Shown here: positions 32,421 to 43,130 of the stretch, piece by piece | Numbering within the stretch: position 1 is the first letter of the stretch | Layout: every line of letters begins with the position of its first letter | Assembly: GCA_030765065.1 (NCBI GenBank) | Contig: CM060977.1 | Coordinates: 159,845,052 to 159,909,051, forward strand | DNA: 64,000 nt | Direction of reading: 5' to 3' | From: Deroplatys truncata | Taxonomy: Eukaryota; Arthropoda; Insecta; Mantodea; Mantidae | The notes under the pieces: model-generated | Databases searched by the model: none | What the model saw: only the letters and a program-made list of their open reading frames with translations | What the model was told of the DNA's origin: nothing | Made by a program: the position numbers and the translations under genes

Positions 32421-33470
32421 GTAAGTCTGATAATTGAAGTATTAGAGAAGCTTCCGAAAACAATTATATTGATTATAGTATATTGTATAATTATCTTTGC
32501 ATGTGAATGTTAATTGACAGCGCCCCGCCCCCTTTTCGGTGAAGCAAGCCCAAATAATGGTGTCGCTGTTATCTTAATTTTAGTTCATGCCGGCTGTATT
32601 CTCATCAGTGTTCTTAATGTAAAAAAATTCGAATTCCTACAATAAAATTGTCATGGAGAGTTGCAACTGTTGTAATCCTTTGAGGACACTTGTGTTCGTC
32701 TTTCACAATAGCTGATGCTCGCATTCAAGTTGTTTATTGTAACTCAAAAAGTCATTTAAATAAAATAAAAAATAAAAATCTATTTATTGACAATGTGCTT
32801 CAGTGGTAGAAAACAGAGACTTGAGTCTAAAATTTTTCCTTTTTATGTCAAAGTGTGTAGCACCTGTAAATACTGAGCACTATTGCCAAATACATGTGTC
32901 ACTTTCTATAACGTTACATTGTTATGAGTTGTCATATAAAATAACAATAAAAGAAATTTACACAATATGGAGGAATAGTTATATGCTAAATTTTAACAAA
33001 GATCAGTTAACATGGACTTTCATACCACTGTTGATACATCCTCTGGATTATGCAAGCTCTTCATTGTGCAATATTTGTAGTGGAAGCTATGCACTGTGAA
33101 GCAAATCATTATATCATAAAAAGGATTTTTGTCCTGTCCCTGGGAGTGATGGCATCTGTGCAGTAAAAGTACTCTCAAATTTCCTCCTTCCCAAGTTCCT
33201 GGAGCAGCTGCTGGGGAAATTGCCTTTCTTGGGCCCGCATTAGCGACTGAAGTGATGTCATAGATATCCAACAGATGTCACTGTGTGTCCTACAGATGTC
33301 AACACATGGCACTGTACGTCATTCTTTGGCTTTAATGCAATGCTGGCAACATATGAATAAGTAATGCCAGCAAAGGCAGAGATATATCCCCAAATTTCTC
33401 GGTTTGGTTTTTTTTTTTATACAAGCTTACATTTATGAATTCACGCAACGTTAGCCTTGGGTTAGGTTTT
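32421..33470. other. CARHSP1 intron 1, first kilobase
   Basis: Mostly unassigned. Part of 33120-33330 is more GC-rich, with an 83-codon minus frame that I cannot identify. Confidence 0.35.
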
Positions 33471-33473
33471 TTT

Positions 33474-34317
33474 ACTTTCTCTACTACGTATAGTAAGTAG
33501 GGGAAGTATTGCATTCCACCCAAAAATTCGATACCGAGATTTCGCCGGAAATACATGTTTTGAGACCTTCTGAATCCAAAAAAAGCACTTTTGGAAACAT
33601 GTCCGTGTGTGTGTCTGTGTGTCTGTGAACAGCATAACTCAAAAACGAACAGTCGGATAAACACCAAACTTGGTATTTAGGTTCAGTATCTTCCAGAGAT
33701 GCGACACGAAGGTTTTCAAAGAAATCCCCCCACCCCAGACTACCCTTTACATGGAAGATTTTTCGAAAATTTTAATTTTCTCAAAAATGGCTCTAACGAT
33801 TTTGATGAAAATATCATATGTTTAAGATAATGTCATGAGAAATGAAATGTATATCTCGAATTTTCTGGGAATGTCTCCAAAAGTATTCTTCATTGTGAAC
33901 GACTTTTGCATAACTGGTAAACCATAAGAGATAGACAAAATTTTACTACACAAAAAATGTAGATCGCTTTAAAATACACAACTTATATCATATACATTTC
34001 TTTTGTTGAGTGAACCGTTTTCGAGATATTGCTTGTTATTTCCTTAAATATTCCAATACTTATACTTTTTCTTAAATTTGTTATTCATTTTTTTTGTCCT
34101 GGACATGCAAAGAGAATGGAATGCGCCACATAGCAACCAGCGTTAAAATATTTGACTATCGCTTAAAAGCTACCATATTCCCCTTGCATATACAAGAAAA
34201 TTACCAATAAGATTGACATCTCGATATCTCGATTAACATGAAGCATATGGAGAATAGGCGTTTGTAAAAATAGATTGTACAAGAGTAGAGAAAGTCATGT
34301 GAGTGTAACACATCAGA
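33474..34317 (+). mobile_element. Microsatellite MITE copy f (reference copy)
   Basis: Family layout: left end ACTTTCTCTACTACGTATAG, then AAGTATTGCATTCCACCC, a short GT/CT microsatellite (33603-33628), GAACAGCATAACTCAAAAAC, a body of ~600 bp, AGTAGAGAAAGT near the right, and a terminal CATGTGAGTGTAACACATCAGA-type end. ACTTTCTCTACT at the left is the complement of AGTAGAGAAAGT at the right, a 12-bp sub-terminal inverted repeat. Full copies are about 840-920 bp and lie in T-runs. No protein is encoded; the mobilising enzyme is unknown. Confidence 0.85.
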
Positions 34318-34356
34318 TTTTTTTTATATAAGCTTAGGTTTCTGAATTAATTTTTT

Positions 34357-34660
34357 ACTTTCTGTACTATGTATAGTAAGTAGGGGAAGTATTGCATTCC
34401 ACTCAAAAATTCGATACTGAGATTTCACTGGAAATACATGTTTTGAGGCCTCCTGAATCCAAAAAAAAGTATTTTTTGAAACATGTCCGTATGTGTGTCT
34501 GTGAACAGCATAACTCAGAAAGGAACAGTCGGATAAACACCAAACTTGGTATTTAGGTTCTGCATCTTCCAGAGATGCGACACGAAGGTTTTCAAGAAAA
34601 TCCTCCCACTCCAGATTACTCTTTACATGGAACATTTTTCGAAAATTTTAATTTTCTCAA
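34357..34660 (+). mobile_element. Microsatellite MITE copy g, truncated
   Basis: Only the left third (through TTTTAATTTTCTCAA) is present, 40 bp after copy f and in the same orientation. Confidence 0.85.
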
Positions 34661-35244
34661 ACTAGTCTTTCATTACTGTCTTCACACTATTCTGACATCT
34701 GTGCACACCATTTTCTTTTCTTTGTGGACAGCTTGCTTTGAATGCATGGCGCTCTTTTTAAGCGGCTATAACATATGAATAAGAAGAAGAAGTACCAACA
34801 CATCCCTTGCTTAGCAGATTCCCAGATTCTTACTTCAGTTGGCACTTCCGAATGAGTGTCAGTATTACCGTGAAGATGGCCACATTTTTTTCTAGTTAGT
34901 TTCCCAATTCCCCTATTTCAGTAAGGCACAAAAAAACTGATTTTCTGGCAGGTGCCTGATGTACAACAGTTCACATCTACTTCTACATTCCCTCATAAGG
35001 TAATTTATTTCATTATTTCTCACTTCCTTATACCTAATATAAATGGGCCCAAGAAAGGCAATTTAGCCCAGCTGCTTTTTAAAAACTGTAGTAGGCAGCA
35101 ATATATGACATTTTAGATTTTCTATGTAGAAAGGCTCTCTAGCTAGTTGATAGACTTGTCATGGTTTGTACTTAGGAGACTTACGGGATTTATTATTTTG
35201 TAAACTTGCCTGTAAACTGAATGTGTGTATAAGCTGTAAAATTA
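34661..35244. other. Unassigned intron sequence
   Basis: Nothing recognised. Confidence 0.35.
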
Positions 35245-35639
35245 GGTTTGTTCCCACACGATTCAGAATCGATTCTGAATTATCTGAGTGTGCGCAGTAG
35301 CTAAGTGGCGTTCCAACACGACAGAGAATCAGTTCAGAACTAATTCTGAATTTCCAAGTTGCTGTTCCAATGTATTTGTGAACTAGTTTGGAACGAGTGA
35401 AATCGGTTCTTGATTAAAAGTAGGAACTGAAAATTCCGGACATGCGCAAATTGTATAGTCTACAGCGCATACTCAATTATCTCAGAATCGATTCTAATCG
35501 CTTGGAACAAACTTGCCAGAGAGTATAGAAAAAGTGATATACTCTCTGTATTCAGTAAAAAATTCCTCATTATGGGGAATAAATTTGAATATGTAATTTA
35601 TTCCTCCATGCATGTTTATTTCTCAATACGGAATAGCAA

Positions 35640-35648
35640 AGACACACA

Positions 35649-35730
<82 letters not shown>

Positions 35731-35856
35731 CATGTTTCCAAAAATGCCTTATTTGGATTCAGGGGGTCTCAAAACATATTTCTGGTGAAATCTCGGTATC
35801 AAAGTTTTGGTTGGAATACAATACTTCCCCTACTTACTATACATAGTAGAGAAAGT
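35640..35856 (-). mobile_element. Microsatellite MITE fragment h
   Basis: A long (AC)n tract (about 35641-35727) then the left part in minus orientation, ending ACATAGTAGAGAAAGT. Confidence 0.85.
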
Positions 35857-35861
35857 AAAAA

Positions 35862-36589
35862 GCATTTTTGGAAACATGCCCGTGTGTGTGTGTGTGTCTG
35901 TGAACAGCATAACTCAGAAACGAACAGTTGGATAAACACCAAACTTGGTATTTAGGTTCAGTATCTTCCAGAGATGCGACACTTGTTTTCAAGAAAATCC
36001 CCCCACCTCAGATTACCCTTTACATGCAACATTTTTCGAAAATTTTAATTTTCTCAAAAATGGCTTTAACGATTTTGATTAAAATATATCTTTAAGATAT
36101 TTTCATGACAAATAAAATGCATATCTTGAATTTTCTGGGAATGTCTCAAAAAGTATTCTTCATTGTGAACGACTTTCGCATAACTGGTAAACCATAAGAG
36201 ATAGTCAAAATTTTACTACACAAAAAATGTAGATCACATTAAAATACACAATTTATGTAATATACATTGTTTTTGTTAAGTGAACCATTTTCAAGATATT
36301 GCTCGTTATTCCCTTAAATTTTCCAATACTTATACTTTTTCTCAAATTCGTTATTGATTTTTTTTTGTCCTGTTAATGCAAAGAGAATGGAATACTCCAC
36401 ATAGCAACCAGCTCTTAAAATATTTGACTATAGCTTAAAGCCTACCAATTCCCCTTGCATCTGCAAGAAAAGTAGCAATAAGATTAACATCTCGATATCT
36501 CGATTAAGATGAAGCATATTGGGAATAAGCGTTTGTAAAAATAGTTTGTACAAGTGTACGAGAAAGTCATGTGAGTGTAACACATCAGA
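35862..36589 (+). mobile_element. Microsatellite MITE fragment i
   Basis: It begins GCATTTTTGGAAACATG immediately after fragment h and runs to ACACATCAGA, in the opposite orientation. Confidence 0.85.
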
Positions 36590-36600
36590 TTTCTTTTTAT

Positions 36601-36704
36601 TCAGGGGGCCTTAAAACATAGATCTCTGGTGAAATCTGGGTATCAAATTTTTGGGTGGAATACAATACTTCCCCTACTTACTTACTGTACGTATTAGAGA
36701 AAGT
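36601..36704 (-). mobile_element. Microsatellite MITE fragment j
   Basis: A short left-end fragment, minus orientation, ending GTATTAGAGAAAGT. Confidence 0.75.
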
Positions 36705-37086
36705 AAAAAGTTATACCAGACAGATTCTCCATGATATACTCAGCAAATCTAGGGTTATTTTTTCGTCATCTAATTGACTGTGCAACGAAGAAGGCCGTGA
36801 CAGAACACGAACGGTTCAATTAGTGTTCCAACCACAAAAATTCTGAATTAGTTCTGTGAGCGTACCGGACTGGCGCATGTGCATTAGCATATGTTGGAAT
36901 TAGTTTGGAACGTGTTCAGAACTGTATGTTGGAACAAACCTATTATTAGAGAATTACAAATAACGGACGAGGAAAAAAAAAAGCTTTTTGCAGTTATTAG
37001 TTGAGGTTTTATTTGTTTAAAGAAGGTTAATGATGTTGCAGTTTTCTAAATTAATGTTAACAAACATAAATTAAACCTAATTTCAG

Positions 37087-37369
37087 GTCCAGTGCTGCCT
37101 CTAAACTGTGTCTCCACAGTACGTCATGCAAGGAATGCAGTGAGACTGTGGTTAACATGCCAAATCCTACCAGCTGTTTATGCAAATTTCTTTCAGACCT
37201 GGAACCCATTAGTATTCAGACAAATAGTTCTTCATTTGGTCCCCAAAGTCTGACTGCACATGTACCAAACCTCCCAGCATGGGACAAATTCCATGCTGAT
37301 ACTGGGAATAAAATATGGGTTTCCTTAAAAAACATGCAGCAACAATGGCATCATTATGGAGTTTGTTAA
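37087..37369 (+). CDS. Candidate alternative terminal exon of CARHSP1
   Basis: After an acceptor-like CCTAATTTCAG (ending 37086) a frame is open for 94 codons to TAA at 37367-37369. Joined to the CARHSP1 exon at 32420, the phase fits (AC + G gives Thr) and the frame stays open. The segment is richer in GC than the surrounding intron and matches no repeat in the window. The peptide is Cys/Ser-rich at first (LCLHSTSCKECSE), later LPAWDKFHADTGNKIWVSLK. I recognise no family. It could be an isoform without the cold-shock domain, a fossil of another gene, or chance. Confidence 0.3.
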
Positions 37370-37544
37370 CTGACATTTATTTTCTAGTTTATAAAATGTG
37401 TTACACAACAATAATGATCAGCATCTTTGCAATGAACATCCTCTTAACGCTGTTTTGCAGTAATATTAAAATAATGGACAATTTTTCAGAAATATCATAT
37501 TTCAACCTTTTAACTAAGGGAATATCGTAAGACCAACATGGTTG

Positions 37545-37735
37545 GTCCAGCTCGTTAAAGCACAAGCTTGTGAGTGAGAGAGGTCGGTGATCAAAACCAA
37601 CCAGGACCATCCTTTGTGACTAACGTTTTTTTCAGGTGTTCTGCAGTCCTGATAACTGGTAAATGCTAGGGAGGTACCCCAAACTTCAGTCTGGAATGTC
37701 GTATGGAGTAAAAATGGGCATTAAACACTACAAAA
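37545..37735 (+). repeat. Possible tRNA-derived SINE, third type
   Basis: Box A-like GGTCCAGCTCGTTAAAGC and box B-like GGTGATCAAAACC, then a short body with GGGAGGTACCCC and a tail of A residues. A single copy in the window, so the call is tentative. Confidence 0.45.
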
Positions 37736-37740
37736 AAAAT

Positions 37741-38662
37741 TCTGATGTGTTACACTCACATGACTTTCTCTACTCTTGTACAGACTATTTTTACAAACTC
37801 TTATTCTCCATCTATTTCATATTAATCGAGATAAACATTTGCAGAAACAATCTTTTGACATTTTACACATAGCGACCAGTTCTAAAAATATTTGACTATC
37901 GCTTAAGGCGTACTATGTTCCCCTTGTTTTGTATTTGCAAGGGCAATATAGAAATGCAGTAGCCTTTAAGCATAGACATATCTCTTAATAGATGGTTGCT
38001 ATGCGCAGCTCCATTCTCTTTGCCACAGATTAATACTCTTTGCATATCCAAGACAAAAAAAATGAATAACGAATTCCCATCTGAGAAAATAACTATTGAA
38101 AAATTTAAGGGAATAACAAGCAATATCTTGAAAATGGTTCACTCAACAAAAAAAATGTATATGACATAAACTGTGTATTTTAACGCGGTCTACATTTTTT
38201 GTGTAGTAAAATTTTGTCTATCTCTTATGGTTTACCAGTTATGCAAAAGTCATTCACAGTGAAGAATACTTTTGGAGACATTCCCAGAAAATTCAAGATA
38301 TGCATTTTATTTGTTATGAAAATATCTTAAACATATGATATTTTAATCAAAATCGTTAGAGCCATTTTTGAGAAAATTAAAATTTTCGAAAAATGTTCCA
38401 TGTAAAGGGTAATGTGGGGTGGGAGGATTTTCTTGAAGTCACATCTCTGGAAGATACTGAACCTAAATACCAAGTTTGGTGTTTATCCGACTGTTAGTTT
38501 CTGAGTTATGCTGTTCACAGACACACACATGGACATGTTTCCAAAAATGCTTTTTGTGGATTCAGGGGGTCTCAAAACATGTATTTGCAGTGAAATCTCG
38601 GTATCGAATTTTTTGGGTGGAATACAATACTTCCCCTACTTACTATACGTAGTAGAGAAAGT
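37741..38662 (-). mobile_element. Microsatellite MITE copy k
   Basis: Full-length minus copy, TCTGATGTGTTACACTCAC to TACGTAGTAGAGAAAGT, with only a short ACAC tract. Confidence 0.88.
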
Positions 38663-38837
38663 AAAAAAAAACCTATAGGTATATGTTTCTACATAACTTA
38701 AGCTGTGTTAATGAATAATAAAATCCTCACAAATCACAAAGAATAATCACATTTAATGCTTAGTGAATGAATGTTTCTGTTTTATATACAGAAATTTTAC
38801 AAGGTAAATGCTGGAGGTTTACATAGGCTCTGTTTTT

Positions 38838-39681
38838 ACTTTCTCTACTACGTATAGTAAGTAGGGGAAGTATTGCATTCCACCCAAAAATTCGATACCT
38901 AGATTTCACCGGAAATACATGTTTTGAGACCTCCTGAATCCAAAAAAAGCATTTTTGGAAACATGTCCGTGTGTGTGTCTATGTGTGTGTGTGTGTGTGT
39001 CTGTGTGTCTGTGAACAGCATAACTCCAAAACGAACAGTCGGATAAACACCAAACTTGGTATTTAGGTTCAGTATCTTCCAGAGATGCGACACGAAGGTT
39101 TTCAAGGAAATCCCCCCACCCCAGACTACCCTTTACATGGAACGTTTTTCGAAAATTTTAATTTTCTCAAAAATGGCTAACGATTTTGATGAAAATATCA
39201 TATGTTTAAGATAATGTCATGAGAAATGAAATGTATATCTCGAATTTTCTGGGAATGTCTCCAAAAGTATTCTTCATTGTGAACGATTTTTGCATAACTG
39301 GTAAACCATAAGAGATAGACAAAATTTTACAGCACAAAAAATGTAGATCGCGTTAAAATACACAACTTATGTCATATACATTTCTTTTGTTGAGTGAACC
39401 GTTTTCGAGATATTGCTTGTTATTTCCTTAAATTTTCCAATACTTACACTTTTTCTCAAATTCGTTATTCATGCAAAGAGAATGGAATGTGCCACATAGC
39501 AACCAGTGTTAAAATATTTGACTATCGCTTAAAAGCTACCATATTCCCATTGCATCTACAAGAAAATTACCAATAAGATTGACATCTCGATATCTCGATT
39601 AACATGAAGCATATGGAGAATAGGCGTTTGTAAAAATAGATTGTACAAGAGTAGAGGAAGTCATGTGAGTATAACATCAGC
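38838..39681 (+). mobile_element. Microsatellite MITE copy l
   Basis: Full-length plus copy; GT tract at 38970-39010; short deletion near 39470. Confidence 0.88.
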
Positions 39682-39844
39682 TTTTTTTAAACAAGTTTTC
39701 TGGCTTCTTTTATACGCACTGCATATTAATGTCAGTTCTATTTCGCTGAACATAGAAAAGTGTCATACTTTATTGTATCCTTCTATATTCTCCTTATACC
39801 TATAATGAATGCATAAATGTATAATGAAAGTTTATCTCAAGTGA

Positions 39845-39932
39845 CAAGAAATAGAATAAGCTTTCATAAGAATAGCTAGCAGAAGGTTTAGTGAAGAAAA
39901 TCATGTAAATGCAACACATTGGATTTTTTAAT
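39845..39932 (+). repeat. Diverged MITE right-end fragment
   Basis: ATAAGCTTTCATAAGAATAG and GAAAATCATGTAAATGCAAC resemble the right terminus of the MITE family, as at 4330-4478. Confidence 0.5.
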
Positions 39933-39959
39933 TTGTTGAATGGTTGACAAAAAATTTAC

Positions 39960-40560
39960 AGATTCAAAAACCAAATTGTCAAACGGATTACTATTTTATC
40001 TGCACCAGAAACCAAGAAATTCAGGAAATTCACATTTCATCCATGGCCTCACCATAAGTTTCAAAAAAATATTCAAAGACACCGGCATTACCCTAGCATC
40101 CTAGAACAAATACTTTAAGAACCGTATCAGTAGAAGCAATGGAGATAATGTATAAACCGCAACAAAATTTACATGGATAAAACAAAAAGGAACTTGGTAC
40201 CAGTTTTAAAGAGCATTGAAGGAATGTAAAATATAAACAGGTAGACAAGTTGGCAGTCACAACCCACTTCTAGGACCAAAAGCATGAAATCAAACAAAAA
40301 CTGAATTTATTAAAGTCAGCTGAAAAACATAGTAAATTGGATGTTTGGGAAAAGATTTAGATTAAAAATTATGAGAAGTTTCTTATGAATTTTGACATTG
40401 ATTGTTGATGTTTCCACTTCCAAATTCATCCAAAAACCTCCAGGGGGACAAAACACCCAAGCCCAACCAAAAACTGACATTCGACACACAGGTGATGATG
40501 GGGGCAACAGCCTTTGAAACTTATACTGAGAAATGATAGTAAATGTGAAAGTACAACTGA
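39960..40560 (+). pseudogene. Penelope GIY-YIG fossil
   Basis: Broken plus frames read FTFHPWPHHKFQK, IYMDKTKRNLV, KYKQVDKLAVTTHFW and LDVWEKI, in the order of the Penelope endonuclease. The G of YIG is D. A hammerhead-like core (TGATGATGGGGGCAACAG ... GAAAC) lies at 40492-40520. Confidence 0.7.
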
Positions 40561-40589
40561 AACATTTCATAAATTCCTAGATTCTGTTT

Positions 40590-41430
40590 ACTTTCTCTAC
40601 TACGTATAGTATAGGGGAAGTATTGTATTCCACCCAAAAATTTGATACCAAGATTTCACCGGAAATACATGTTTTGAGACCTCCTGAATCCAAAAAAAGC
40701 ATTTTTAGAAACATGTCCATGTGTGTGTGTGTGTGTGTCTGTGAACAGCATAACTCAGAAACAAGCAGTCGGATAAACACCAAACTTGGTATTTAGTTCA
40801 GTATCTTCCAGAGATGGGACACGAAGGTTTTCAAGAAAATCCCCCCACCCCAGATTACCCTTTACATGGAACATTTTTCGACAATTTTAATTTTCTCAAA
40901 AATGGCTCTAATGATTTTGATTAAAATATCATTGTTTAAGATATTTTCATGACAAATGAAATGTATATCTCGAATTTTCTGGGAATGTCTCCAAAAGTAT
41001 TCTTCATTGTGAACGACTTTTGCATAACTAGTAAACCATAAGAGATAGACAAAATTTTACTACACAAAAAATGTAGATCACGTTAAAATACACAATTTAT
41101 GTCATATACATTGTTTTTGTTTGAACCATTTTTGAGATATTGCTTGCTATTCCCTTAAATTTTCCAATACGTATACTTTTTCTCAGATCCGTTATTCATT
41201 TTTTTTTTGTCTTGGTAATGCAAAGAGAATCGAATACTTCACATAGAAACCAGCTCTTAAAATATTTGACTATCGCTTAAAGCCTACCAATTCCCCTTGC
41301 ATCTACAAGAAAATTAGCAATAAGATTAACATCTCCATATTTCGATTAACATGAAGCATATGGAGAATAAGCGTTTGTAAAAATAGTTTGTACAAGAGTA
41401 GAGAAAGTCATGTGAGTGTAACACATCAGA
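40590..41430 (+). mobile_element. Microsatellite MITE copy m
   Basis: Full-length plus copy; short GT tract at 40720-40738; ends ACACATCAGA followed directly by a SINE-2 body fragment. Confidence 0.88.
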
Positions 41431-41433
41431 TTT

Positions 41434-41500
41434 TTCAGTCTGGTTCTACCTTTCCAACCCTAGCCTACCACAGCATATGTGAAAGAACAATAATCATTCA
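41434..41500 (+). repeat. SINE family 2 body fragment
   Basis: TTCAGTCTGGTTCTACCTTT and GTGAAAGAACAATAA match the post-tRNA part of the copies at 12108 and 43010; the tRNA-like head is missing. Confidence 0.5.
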
Positions 41501-41624
41501 TTGGCTTAATAGTAGTACTTTATTAAGGTACTTACAATATTGTATGTTATCCCAAAATGAATTTGAGAATGCCTTGTGGATTACCAGGAAAAATGTGAGG
41601 CATTTGGGGAATTTAGCGTCAGTA

Positions 41625-41735
41625 TGTTGACGTGGTAGCTCAGTTGTTTAGAGCAGCAGCACGGTGAGCCAAGGATTCATGGTTTGAATCCCAGCATGGC
41701 ATTAAATTTTTCAGTCTCATTCTACCTATATATGA
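41625..41735 (+). repeat. SINE family 2 copy
   Basis: Clear tRNA-like head: box A TAGCTCAGTTGTTTAGAGC and box B GGTTTGAATCC, then TTTTTCAGTCTCATTCTACC. It is not a functional tRNA since the acceptor stem does not close. Confidence 0.75.
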
Positions 41736-42935
41736 ATGATTTTATTTTAAGCATAAAACCTTCCTTAACTATCTGTATGGTGCAACAACTAGACAAGCAC
41801 AATACCCGATTGTGTTAAGGCAACTAAGTCCACGATCAAGCATCTTCTTTGCAGCTGCAAAAAATTTGGGACATAATTTTCCTAATGAGTGATAGAATTA
41901 ATTTTTTCTGTTTTTATTTATACAGAGCAGACCATTTAAGTTGGGACTGTACAATATCTCCAAAACTAAGCGTTGTAGAAAGAAATGCTTTTAATAAAAG
42001 TTGCTTGATGTTATGAGGGAAAGTAAATGCCATTAGTCATGTTTTATTTGGAGGACATTGTGATGGTGAATTTAAATTGATCGTAATTGTAGGTTCCCAT
42101 TTAAAAGTATTTAATTGACCTTAAAATGCCCATCATAGTGTTCTCCAAACAAAACACAAACTAATGGCATTTACTTTCCCCCATAATATGAAGCAACTTT
42201 TATTATTACTCGCGCAAAACTCCTGGAATCGTGACCTTGATTGCCAACCCAGCTGCCGAGCCTAGGAATGGTTTATGTTTAGCTTTATCAATGAAAGCGA
42301 TATAATACCTTTACTTACTCACAGTGCGTAACACATACAGTCTGCATAGAAAGTGTCTGCATCTGGTTGTAATTTTAAAGAGAGCTGCAGTATCTAAATA
42401 GTACTTATTTTATATTTGTTATATTTATAACCATGGCTCCTATGTTTTCAAAGTTAAGTGGTAAGGTGTTACATAGTCAAAGTAGGGAAATAATTGCAAA
42501 TGTCATCGACTTCATGAAGCAAGAAGCAGAGATGAAGGAAGAAATTATATCCGAGTTCCACAAAAGCCTTAAGAGAGTGAAAGAAAGAGTAGTCAAAGCA
42601 ACTGGTGTTTCACCGAGTTCCGTTTCCAGAGTTCTCAAAGATAAGAGAAAAAAAACATATGGATGAAAGAGTACCATTTGACACACCTGGGAAGAAACAT
42701 AAGGTCCCTAAACATATTACAGAAATAGACGATTTCGAATGTGTCATTCGGCGCACGATTCACAATTCCTATGTGGAAGAAAAAACTGTGCTAACAAAAA
42801 GCAGATTGCTCATCCAGCTGAAAGACAGCAGAAACTTTCAAGGTGGTGCTACAAATCTCAGAAAAATTATTAAAGATTTAGGGTTCAAATGGAAGAAACC
42901 GAAATCAAATAGAAGAGTTCTAACAGAAAAGCAAA

Positions 42936-43010
42936 ATAAATAAATAAAATAAAAAATAATAATAAAATAAAAAAAAAATAAAAAAATAAAAAAAAATAAA
43001 AATAAAAAGT
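42936..43010. repeat. A-rich low-complexity tract
   Basis: Runs of AAATAAA and AAAAT units directly before the SINE-2 head. Confidence 0.8.
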
Positions 43011-43130
43011 AAATGTTGCCATGATAGCTTAGTTGGTTAGAGCAACGGCACGGAAAGCCTAAGATCCGTGGTTCAAATCCCGGCTATGGCATTGAATTTT
43101 TCAGTCTGATTATACCTTTCCAAATGACTA
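43010..43130 (+). repeat. SINE family 2 copy inside the transposase
   Basis: Box A TAGCTTAGTTGGTTAGAGC, box B GGTTCAAATCC, then TTTTTCAGTCTGATTATACC. Confidence 0.75.

Larger units (their letters stand above)
35245..36940. mobile_element. TIR DNA element containing nested MITE pieces
   Basis: The ends GGTTTGTTCCCACACGATTC and its near-complement GTATGTTGGAACAAACC form a TIR of about 26 bp, flanked by TA (35243-35244, 36941-36942). Repeated GATTCTGAATT and TTGGAACGA motifs mark both arms. There is no transposase; the interior is filled by MITE fragments h, i and j. Confidence 0.6.

Noticed and set aside
33020-33271. 83-codon minus frame as a host exon
   Set aside because: No splice context, no recognised domain, and no link to either host gene.
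33474-34317. MITE family as a Helitron (TCTCTACTA-like 5' end)
   Set aside because: The right end lacks a CTRR terminus and hairpin in the expected place, and the 12-bp inverted repeat suggests a different mechanism.
41625-41735. Functional tRNA gene
   Set aside because: Box A and B are present but the acceptor and anticodon stems do not pair, and the sequence continues into a shared SINE body.
43010-43130. Functional tRNA gene
   Set aside because: Same reason; it belongs to SINE family 2.
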